Positions 10,969 to 20,719 of a stretch of DNA of 64,000 nucleotides are shown here, piece by piece. The position numbers were made by a program, and so were the translations under genes. The notes under the pieces are model-generated. The model made no database searches and was not told where the DNA came from. It saw only the letters and a program-made list of their open reading frames with translations. This DNA comes from Stratiolaelaps scimitus (Eukaryota > Arthropoda > Arachnida > Mesostigmata > Laelapidae), in assembly GCA_019614645.1 (NCBI GenBank), contig JABWDB010000002.1, positions 28,509,501 through 28,573,500 on the forward strand, written 5' to 3'. The stretch's first letter is position 1; each line of letters begins with the position of its first letter.

Positions 10969-13683
10969 CGCAAAAACCTTGGTTAGTAGTAATTAGTAGA
11001 CAAACATAAACTTTGTCTGAACGACAGATCACCCCATCTACTCCATCTTCATGGCTTGCTCTTAATATTAGGGCAATTCCACAATGTGTCAACACATTAA
11101 TCAGAGAGTATTCGATATGATAAGGAAAAAGAACAGATACACCTAATACTACGTACCTAAACCCGAGGTGGAGCCAAGATTAGCTGTTTGATACACTTTT
11201 ATGTATGACATATATGACACTTGTTCGCGCTGTTGCCCCACGGTTGCCGAACTGTCAAATTTACTGAATCTATTATTAATCTTATTGAACTTCTATGTAG
11301 ACTATTACGCAAGTGTGTTATTATATATGGCAGGCATATTTACATGTTAATCCACATGTTTCGTTTGTTGTTATTTTTTTTATGTAGACAAGGAATCAAT
11401 TACGCTGTGGGCTATCTTATACTACAAATTACGTCCTTACAGTAGAATATAATAATCACAACGAATTCTGAATGCCAATGTCATTCGGCAATCGGAGTTG
11501 TCAGCAACAGCACTAAAACTATAACATTCACTGGGTCAACATTCATTGCTCCTAGTGGCACTTTGGTTGTTCTCTTCTACACCGGTCTATCTAATCGCAA
11601 CGGTCGACCTTGATGAATGAAAAGAACTAATTTCAAGGGGCCATCCGTGGTTTAATGTGCGATTTTAATATCCTTGGAGGTGCACGTGTAGCCCTATACT
11701 GGCTACTCTCCTTTGAGAAAATATGATTGTTGTCAAGCGAACTAAAATCTTTGTTGATCTATCAGCTGATGGGTGCATGATGGGAGCTGCTGATAGGGCT
11801 GAAAGAGATTACGATGAAACGCATAATTTACATTTGCTGTCGCTGCGACGATCTGAGGGGACAGTGACGTTCGTGGAAATATAATACTCCCCCTACACAG
11901 CCCCGCCGGTTCCTAAACCAGCCGCCAACTATGAGTAGACGAGATCTCATGCTAGTTTATCAGGAGCAGTGAATGAAAGAGTAGCTTAAGTAGTAGCAGT
12001 AGTGGTGTTGTGGTGGTTTTCATAACCACAACGACATAAAAGTAAAAGAGTAAAAAATATGATAAGTGCTTTCGGAGTAGACGGTCAGTCCAAACGATGG
12101 ATATCCTGATAATGACTGATGATATCTTTGTTTATTTTTGAAGACGAGTGGTCTATAATGAGAGACCATAGGTGATGGTGGCTTAGGCGGCGCTGGTAGT
12201 TACGGTAGCTTCACCAAGATCGAAAATAATAATCATCATGATAACACTAATGATTAGAATAATGATAACCGTAATATAAATTATAATAATGGAAATAAAA
12301 ATTGATTAGAAGGCATGCGGAAGACACTTCAGTGTATATTGTAACAGTGCCGGATGACGTCTGTCATTAGTACACTGGTTACGGTCGAACAGTATGATGC
12401 TAATTAGCAATTGTATTGAATATTAGCGCTGCTTATCAAACTAGTTGATTACATACTCAAGTTGCACATTTCGAAGCTCCTTAACAAAGTTGTCGAATCT
12501 GAGCAATAACTTCGCCTTCATCTCGGGCGATGAATATTTCCAGGCTGCCCGCAGCACCTATTCGATAGATACAAGTTTCACACCTTCAGCAATATTGCAC
12601 GAGTTAAAGAATAATTGATTTTAAAGCCAGGAAAGCAGGTGATAACTTACAACACAAGTCAATATGGCGTTAAAAATAAGTTTATTTAAAAGTTTGTACG
12701 AATGAACGAACGGCGTCATGTTGGGCGTGCAGCTAAGAAGGAATATCTGCCTGTACCCCACCGCCAACAAAGTAGTACAACTGGAAGGATGGCGTTTGCT
12801 GTCAATCAGGCCGTCAGCCAGCCAGCCACCATGAACGTGTGGACGACGACGACGTGTTTTTGACTTTTGCTGATTTTTGTTGTTGATTACAACAAAGATT
12901 GATGAAGACTGCGGAGAGGCTCAATTCGCTGTCTCAGTTCAGCAGATCGATCCGTGGTTTGCTTGGCCGCTGGCTATGGAACCAACCGTTTGGCCTCCAG
13001 GAAAATAGTGGCCCGTGGTGAATGTTCAGTGTTGTAGCAGATCAGGGCAAAAACACTTTTGGCAGTGCTATAACGAGCTATACGTGGTCATGGCAATTGG
13101 AGCCCCCAAAGTATGTGAAGTGTCCTGAAGGTTTCCGATCGGCCACGTGATAGAACAAGTTGCGTCGATTAAGATGACGATATGAAACATTTTGTTCTTG
13201 GTTGTCGACGAAAGTGAAATGAGGTATCCAACGGAGGTGGCCAATATTCACAACAACAGCATGGGCAACATACTATCCACTAATTTGTGATATGTGTGAA
13301 TAACGGCGTGACTTCTATTGTTGGTTCCTCTACTACCTCTACTACATTTTTCAGGACAAGGGATATCAATCTAATCAGAGAAATTCAGATTCCCTATCCA
13401 TCTTGTATCAATTTCTTGACTCCTGTACGTTGTACTAACCTGTACGTTGTTCGGCATTTTTATAATCTCAAAACCACCTTCTCTTGGAACTGTACTAATA
13501 CAGAGACTAATGGCAGTGATTAAGCATCCAGCTCGTAAGGAGTCTATAAAATTATTATATGATGGTATTTAATCTTTTTCAACTTTAGTGACCCGCCAGC
13601 GATATTATTGATTATTTATTGTCGAATTCAAACGAAACCTGCGGGTAGGCTCCTGTACAATTCGCTCGTTCTATCTTGTAGAT
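10969..13683. other. Intergenic DNA, no gene seen
   Basis: AT-rich in 11.2-12.3 kb. A more balanced segment at about 12.75-13.25 kb contains a 39-codon ORF from the ATG at 12902 and a GACGAC run at 12843. Neither shows a recognisable family or splice context. Confidence 0.3.
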
Positions 13684-13858
13684 CGAGCCCAGTGGCGTGG
13701 TGCATTCGTGTGCGCCTTGCAATCGGAGGAGACGGACGTAGGTGAACGGGTTTGACCCCCCGTTGTACATTTGCATTTCAAGGGGTTGTCCGTCCGTCTT
13801 ATGAAGCAATGCTGAAAGCAGTTCTACCGTCAACGTTGGATGTTGGCTGTGAGTCAGA
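13684..13858 (+). mobile_element. SINE-B copy 4, nearly full length
   Basis: This is the best full-length example. It has the A-box-like GTGGCGTGGTGCATTCGTG, the stretch GCGCCTTGCAATCGGAGGAG, then GGGTTTGACCCCCCG at the B-box position. The shared body (ACATTTGCATTTCAAGGGG, TCTTATGAAGCAATGC, GAAAGCAGT, GTTGGCTGTGAGTC) follows. The spacing of the A- and B-box-like blocks (about 55 bp) fits a tRNA-type RNA polymerase III promoter. Confidence 0.8.
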
Positions 13859-16800
13859 ACGGAAAATTTATTTATATTGTAGATTGATACTGTGAGGACA
13901 TATTCAATAGCCCCCTGACGATCAAATATGCATTGTTTTGGCCCAATAATAGGTAGTTAACCACGATCGTTCTAGATCTGTGAGAACTATCAACTAAGCA
14001 TTAGGAAAAAGTAAATTCCCAAAACCGTAGCCTAGAATAGAATAAACAGAATGAATGCTAGACAAAAACTTAGACGACACATAACGATAACTTTTTCATC
14101 AAAACATGTACGCAATAACATTTGCGAGCGCACATTATTTGTCCGTCGTCCATGTAACACAAGTAGTATTGATAACTTAATCAAAAGAAGTAGCAAAAGC
14201 TTATATTTAATCTCTCTAAGATTACGGCGTTTGTGACATATAGTTTATTGGAATACGGTGCATTCAACTCAAAGCTCGTTTGCCTAAAAACGGTAGTCGG
14301 GTACTATCAGGCAGCTTTGTATGTTTCCTTTCACTAGATGCTTAATTAAAAGCGAAAACCGATCAAAACAAAGCTTAAATCTGTATAAAAATGCTGATTC
14401 ATATAACTATTTAGTAGACCAGGCACTAAAATGAGGGCAATTGATCCAAAGTCTAATCTTCCAACAACACCCTGATTGTGTGTATTGTTCACGGTGTCCT
14501 CACAGGAGGATACCATGAGTAAATACGAATCGTTTACTGATCAATCTATACGTTATATTGTTTATTTAATTACATGCTTTTTGATCCAACCAGAGTAATC
14601 AGCTGTACTGTATCAACATAAGCTTGCCTAAATCAACCCATCAATTCGGCCTTCCCGAAATGAATTTAATTGAGAACTTACGATATCGTTAACGCAACTG
14701 GCTTTGTCTCTCCGTCGAGACCTAAATGGCCAAATTGAATCTTTCCGAAAGTGAAAATGAGAAGGTGACTGTTACCATCTCTAGGTTTATAAAATCATAA
14801 TAATTCTTGTTCTTAGCGATCATTTGGGAAAGCTGAACGCCTTTCTTACTGATTTTCTCCATGGTGGGCGACCGCTGAAATTGATCGGCGTCCGAAAGTG
14901 AAGGATCTTCCCACAAAGTGTCCCATCGTTGATTTTCTGTTTGCCTCACCACCGCGACCGGAGAAAGTGGCCAAATACCCATTATGCTACTGTAAACAGT
15001 GACGCTTGTGAGGTAATGTAATGGGCTTTTATAATAATGTATACTGAAAGCAACATGGTGTTATAACCATTTGTTCTCAAGAAAGTAACATATCCCTAAA
15101 TACTGAAATCATTTTTTTGAGGGATTACGAGGACGTCTGATGCTCATATACGCTAAGCGGTCCAACTATAATATAAACCAGAGCTAGTGTGAGACTCTAG
15201 ACTTACACACTGTGAAAGTCACGTAAATGTAACTTGCTGATTGCTTCAAGGACTTTTTGACCAGCGCAACTCTTTGAAAAATACCTTACTTACTGTCAGT
15301 TTTACATATTTAACTTTACAATACAGGTTTGAATTTGTCTCCAAATAGCTTTCATATCTTTCTCTATTCATCACAGACTTCTGGTCTGGCCACTGGAGAG
15401 TGAGAATAAAGGTCAAATTCGAGAGTAATCGACAAATATCCTGATAATAGTTCGATTTACGGAAATTGTTTGGTCAGCGATATTTATTATTACACGAAAA
15501 CTATTATAATGAATATTCATTATTATTATTATTATTATATTATGAACCCAGATATCCGTTGTGCTTGGTTGCAATTTATGATAATTCAATTCGAATGATG
15601 AACCTGCAAATTGATTAATAAACAACTGGAGCCGTGTTCTTCAGCGTTGAGAGTGGGATTCTCGTTGAGTCGTGCAAATCTAAGACTGGAGGCATATACC
15701 AGCCCATGAAATAGATTAGAATTAGTATTGAATTCCTCTCATAAACATACGTGAAGGTTTACGTAATCGTAGATACAGATAGGTAGAAAATAAAATACAA
15801 TTATCCGTATTGTTCCTGAATTAAAAATATACAGCACCCCTCATTAATTCGCTTACATTAGTCTGAGTTAGCACAGCGTAACTACGACAGATTGAGGTAT
15901 TGGAGCTTACGGATCACCGTTGGCACGATGCGAATTTCTGAAATATCTGCATGTGACGAATGGTATTTATACAATGCAATTTCTTCTTTTATTTGTTATT
16001 TTAGCGGTTTATGTTTATTCTTGCCACGTTTTCTTACTGTAGGTCAGAGAGATCGGCGTCTTATCGCATATACATGCGCGGGCACAACACCATAGCTCAA
16101 GTATTTGTTGACGCTAATTTTGGCAATTGTCATTTTAACCTTGGGCAAGTTGAACTTGTGAGAGTCAAGAGCAATAACTGTTGACTGACATCTTCTGACT
16201 GCGTTCCTAATAGAGGGCGTTATTCTCCAATTTTCACTTCAAAAGCATCTTCTGTACATCAGAATAACCAAAGTATTAGATTGTTGTATTTAGTTGTTGT
16301 CATATCTCTGAATTTATTCTGAATGCAACAAAATTGCGGAAGAGAAAAATTAACCAATTCGGCATGCATGGCTGACTGAAACTTACCTATTCTCTATGAA
16401 ATCTCTACTGCAACTAAAAATACGCAAATGCTTTGTAAGATCAGGAATGGGACTGTCATTCTATCGCACAGTTGCATCGTGACTATGTTCAGTAAGTGCC
16501 TATGACTTTGCTAGTATAGATTTAAGAATCACTACGATTTTGTGAACTATATACAAGCACTAAGTTTTAAAATAATTTTTAAGATCTCCATGATTGTGAA
16601 CATAAAATGCCAAAGGATGCAAATCATAAACCGATGTAGTTCGGTAATTTGGAGCAAGTTGGCAGAACCAAGCTAAACCTAGCCCGTTTTGAAAGCACTC
16701 GTGTGAAACCTCAATACAATTCTTATATGATTATACAACTAAATGTATAATATCTTTGTGACATCAATCAATGAGGTTCATTTATAATTACAATACGATA

Positions 16801-17001
16801 AGTATAATATATCACGTTTACTGGCGTTCAACAATATCCTACCAGATGACCAATAGGTGTTGAACAATCTTAATGAAGAATGCTTAATTATTGGTTCGAT
16901 AAACGGATAGTACAAAAATTCGGTAATATTCGACGAGTTGGTCGAGTAGAAGGCAGTCAATTTATAACCAAGACAATTATTGTTAATTTAGAAAAAAAAA
17001 A

Positions 17002-17046
17002 TTGAGTACATATAACACATTTGATGTGTTAAAAAATGTAACTCAA
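17002..17046. repeat. Imperfect inverted repeat able to form a stem-loop
   Basis: The inner arms AACACAT (17014-17020) and ATGTGTT (17024-17030) pair around a 3-base loop. The outer arms TTGAGT (17002-17007) and ACTCAA (17041-17046), with ACAT/ATGT next to them, also pair. A poly-A run precedes it. It could be a fold-back or MITE remnant. Confidence 0.5.
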
Positions 17047-17438
17047 CAAAGTGCCCTAGTCGTTGAAATACTTTATTTTTATTACAACGAGTCTATCTAT
17101 ATATATTCTATCTATAAAATATTTAGACTTAAGAACGTATGAAAATTACATGATAGTCAACAAAAAACAATCGGTCTTCAATGCGGGACTACTGTGAATT
17201 ATCACAGCGAAATACGAAATCTCGATGCACCGACCACTTCCGTCCATTGTTGGGATCAAAATGGCACATGGACGTCAAATATCACTTGAGCTGGATTATG
17301 GTCATAACACGATACAAAAAAACCAATTCCCTACACTTCAATGATTGTGTCGATGTAATGGTGGGAAGCAAACAGCTCCTGATACAGCTCGGCCGATTAT
17401 TATTATTATTATTCTTAGTAGCTGCAGATGAAAACAGT

Positions 17439-17441
<3 letters not shown>

Positions 17442-17487
<46 letters not shown>
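17442..17487. repeat. Compound TA then GA microsatellite
   Basis: About 16 TA units pass directly into about 7 GA units. Confidence 0.95.
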
Positions 17488-17653
17488 AGAGTGGTACATT
17501 TATGTACTAGGAGCAGGATATTTGTTATCCTTCATATAATAAGAGTAGCTCTTATCTAATCAAATTAGGGTTAACGGGAATTCACTACCTAAAAATTCAA
17601 TAGACCAATTAACTAGGAAGTGTCGGTTTGAATTAAATCATTACTACCGGCAA

Positions 17654-17932
17654 ATGGGTGTACATAAAGCTATCATAATCTACTATATAGCAATACTTAT
17701 AATTTCCTCCTCCACTATTGTTCTATACTTTGTCGCACAAAACGTTGGTCATTATATAACTTCGAAATCGAAAGGAATGTATTCTGACAACGTATTTCCT
17801 GCGACTATATCAATGGTCTGGAACTTTCATAATTATGGTAAGAACATTGATTTTGAGACATTGATTTTGAACTGCATGGGACCTAACAAAACAGTGGTAG
17901 TCCAAAGTGAAAAAAATGTTGGTCGAAAATGA
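17654..17932 (+). CDS. Possible membrane protein fragment, 92 aa, unrecognised
   Basis: An ATG-initiated frame has one strong hydrophobic segment (residues about 6-27, AIIIYYIAILIISSSTIVLY). A hydrophilic region with FPATISM near residue 49 and two later lysine-rich stretches follow. A first membrane helix followed about 20 residues later by an FPA-type motif is reminiscent of the start of DEG/ENaC channel subunits. The resemblance is weak and the rest of such a channel is not found downstream. A chance AT-rich ORF is the main alternative. Confidence 0.2.
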   Translation: MGVHKAIIIYYIAILIISSSTIVLYFVAQNVGHYITSKSKGMYSDNVFPATISMVWNFHNYGKNIDFETLILNCMGPNKTVVVQSEKNVGRK

Positions 17933-18603
17933 TTCCTTCGACTATAGAGAATATTTGACTTTAAATGAAGTTTTCTGATTTCAAACAACAAAACTATTAT
18001 TGAAAACAGTCTACAGCTCGGCCATTAAAGGTCATTAAAAGTCTTTAGGCTTATTCAAAAAGATAGTGCATTCAAAGATTTACATACATCTCCTCTAGAT
18101 GTAACCAAGACACATCTTGCCCCGGCGACTCACTTTTTGGACTTCTCCAGTAATATTTTAGTTGAATATAGCACTAATGAGTACGATCCACATAACGCGA
18201 GGCACTAAAATGAACCATGCTACGGCAGACAAGTCACTACCCAAGAGGAGGAATGTAGAAACCTTCCCAAACTGTGATAGGACATTGAACTAGAGCGGCA
18301 ATGTTATGTGTGTCAATGTAAGAAATGGGTGTACATTCAGAGTTCCAAGCTAACCGAAAACGAGCTTGATCTTAATTCCCCGTACCATACCGGTCTTCGT
18401 GGACGGCCAAAACTAGCTAGCACACAGAGGATGACACTTAGTTCATCACATGGAAGAACCTACTACGAAATAGAAGAAGTCCTTTATCCATGAGAGAAGT
18501 CATGTATGTACTAATCCCATGAGCCGGTAGTAGCTTTCAATAACTGCTCATGGCTGACTGGGTCAGTGCGATTTCGATTGTTAGGCTCTGGGCTTGTGCC
18601 CAG
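17933..18603. other. Unassigned DNA before SINE-A copy 1
   Basis: No gene was recognised. A perfect 8-bp stem with a 4-base loop (CTCTGGGC TTGT GCCCAGAG, 18586-18605) directly abuts the SINE-A tail. Confidence 0.35.
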
Positions 18604-18740
18604 AGGTAAAGGTAAAGGTTTATTGGTTTATTGAAAAAGCTGCAATTTTACAATGCTTAAGCTCTCTTTTATGTCATCACACGGCAGGGCTCGAACCTGC
18701 GGCCTCTGGCTTTCGATAGCCAGAGACTTAGCCGTCCAGG
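18604..18740 (-). mobile_element. SINE-A copy 1 (tRNA-derived SINE)
   Basis: Read on the - strand, it has a tRNA-like part with an anticodon-type stem (CTCTGGCT paired with AGCCAGAG) followed by a clear B-box, GCAGGTTCGAGCCCTGC. Next is a unique part (GAGAGCTTAAGCATTGTAAA) and the 3' end GCAGC...AATAAACCAATAAACC with TTTACC repeats as the tail. Four other copies share the 3' part (40859, 45552, 49267, 51636). The A-box half is not evident, so this copy may also be 5'-truncated. It lies about 230 bp upstream of the TATA box of the PAN-ZP gene. Confidence 0.8.
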
Positions 18741-18972
18741 TCTTCTTGTTCTTGTTCCTTAGCTCTCCTGTCGTAACTAAAGCGGTTGATATCTCCTTCG
18801 TGACGTATTCTACTTACATTGAATTGATCGTCGTTATATATGTAAGCAGAGAGGTAGGTAGAGCGCGCGTAATAGTAGAGCTCTACGCATGATGGTGTGA
18901 ACGTGTGCGGGGCACTGCGTGCGCGTGTGAGTGTACGTAGTGAGGGAGGGCAAATCCCCCAACGTTTAAAAA

Positions 18973-18982
18973 TATATAAATA
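18973..18982 (+). promoter_or_regulatory. TATA box, likely promoter of the PAN-ZP gene
   Basis: TATATAAATA sits in a locally GC-richer stretch. Transcription would be expected to start 25-35 bp downstream, around 19003-19010 (GCAGAGAGAAGAC). The region upstream (18890-18960) is rich in GTGCG and GTGAG motifs, unlike the AT-rich flanks. The next supported exon on this strand is at 20649, so this is inferred to be the promoter of the PAN-ZP gene with a non-coding first exon. Confidence 0.45.
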
Positions 18983-19990
18983 CCGGCTATCGACGCAGCA
19001 GAGAGAAGACGTTGCTCAACTGTGAAGGTCGACCCACCGACAGAAATATAAAAAGAGACGGGTGAATCAATGACCCAGCCAGACTCGTCAGTGTTTTCTA
19101 TTAGTAGCTCAACTCATGAGCATTCTCTGACATGTATGTATGTCTATAATACGCAATTCCCCGCTGTAATGCACTCGCGCGTTAGAAATAGGATAAACAG
19201 TCATGAACCTCATCGTAAAAGCTTCATATGTAGGACTAGTGCAAAATGTGGTGTCTTTAGGGAGTTGATTGCGCCAATTCTAACTGGTGAATTGCATAAC
19301 GCACTTGAGATAACAGAAGTGTTTCTTAATTATCATAGTAATAATTTAACTAACATTTATATTGACTCAAATTTTGCCGCCCGCCACTGGAAATAAATAG
19401 TTCTTTGTATTGTATACACCTGGCAATGGCTATCTTTAATATTTATTTTCTTAAATAATTTATTATAATTCAGTCCCTCACTCCGCCACTCATCAATTAT
19501 TTAATAAACGACTAAGTTAAAACTAGATTAATACTATCCTACTTTATAGAAGTAAATTGTAATTGGTGTATCTTTGTGACTTATTGCCACTATAGAGAAA
19601 AGTATAAAGATGATTCTATAAAATTTGAACTTGACCGCGATAGTATTTTTCGTCTTAGTTTTGAGACGCGAGAATATTCTCGATAGACACGGCGCTGCTT
19701 AGTTACCTCCATATCGTAACGAAATTTCACGCAATACAATCGAAACGGTAGCAGGGGATTGCGAAAAGGAAGTTTATGCTCAACAATTTTCATCAATTTA
19801 ATAGTTTTGTTACATTGAGTAAAAAAGAAATATGCTGTATTTTTCACTGTTCGCTGCTTGTAAATAAAGGCTGACATTATTAGGGCTCAATATTGCTTTG
19901 TTGGCTTCTCGGCTGAGTTGTAACAGTGATCGCAATAAGACGTGTGAGTTCAATTTGCCAATCTCAGGGTATCCAATGGACCGAACCATT

Positions 19991-20024
19991 TTATTATTAT
20001 CGTTATTATTATTATTATTATTAC
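19991..20024. repeat. ATT trinucleotide microsatellite
   Basis: Interrupted TTA/ATT repeats, followed by imperfect TACTGCTAC-type repeats up to about 20060. Confidence 0.85.
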
Positions 20025-20648
20025 TACTGCCAGAACTATTACTGCTACTACTATTCGTATGTTCAGCATGCGTCATGTCATACAGAGCGATTCTCAAATG
20101 GCGAATACTCAGAATAAGAATAATATAATAATAATTAATAATTACTATCAAATTATTAATTGTTTGAAGACGTGCTCCCCATACTCAATGTAGTATACTT
20201 TATACATGTATAGGTTGTTGTTCTTGTTGGAAATGTGGCTGTAGGTGCGTATATAGTAAATTGGTGATTTGTTTAATACCAACGTCTCAAATTTAAACTT
20301 GAACAGATCACGTAGATCAGAACAACTTGTACAGGTCACGTTTTACTCATAATTTAGATAAATCAATTATTATAACAAGTTAAGGAGAATGGACGGTACC
20401 ACCTTTGCATACCGTCCGATGTATTTTACAGTTAATTAGTTGATAAATTACTACGATATGATTTTGTGGCGTATCTTTGAAATAAAGCGTTATTATTATT
20501 ATTATTCGCAGTGTTCATAATAGATTTCTTTTCGACATTTTGCGCACGTGTGTCGACTCAGCACGTCATCGATAGTATGCTAACAGACAATACCGGATCA
20601 ACTATATATAGTTATATTTATAGCTCTCATTATATGCTCTCATTTCAG

Positions 20649-20719
20649 GCAACTCGGAAGATGGAGCTTTTCAGCCTTAGGTGGATCTGTCCTCTGTGGG
20701 CTGGTTGCCTTTGCTGTAG
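20649..20719 (+). CDS. Candidate first coding exon of the PAN-ZP gene (signal peptide)
   Basis: A good acceptor (CATTTCAG, ending 20648) and a consensus donor (TGTAG|GTGAGT at 20719/20720) bound a 71-bp exon. An ATG at 20661 encodes MELFSLRWICPLWAGCLCC, a hydrophobic leader that would suit a signal peptide. The exon ends in phase 2, whereas the first PAN exon at 24070 needs phase 1. So either an unseen exon lies between them, or this exon is non-coding leader or belongs to another transcript. Confidence 0.4.

Larger units (their letters stand above)
13859..17653. other. Intergenic AT-rich DNA, no gene seen
   Basis: It holds an ATT run near 15520-15540, a hairpin at 17002-17046 and a compound TA/GA microsatellite at 17442-17487. 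Open frames lack recognisable motifs. Confidence 0.4.
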
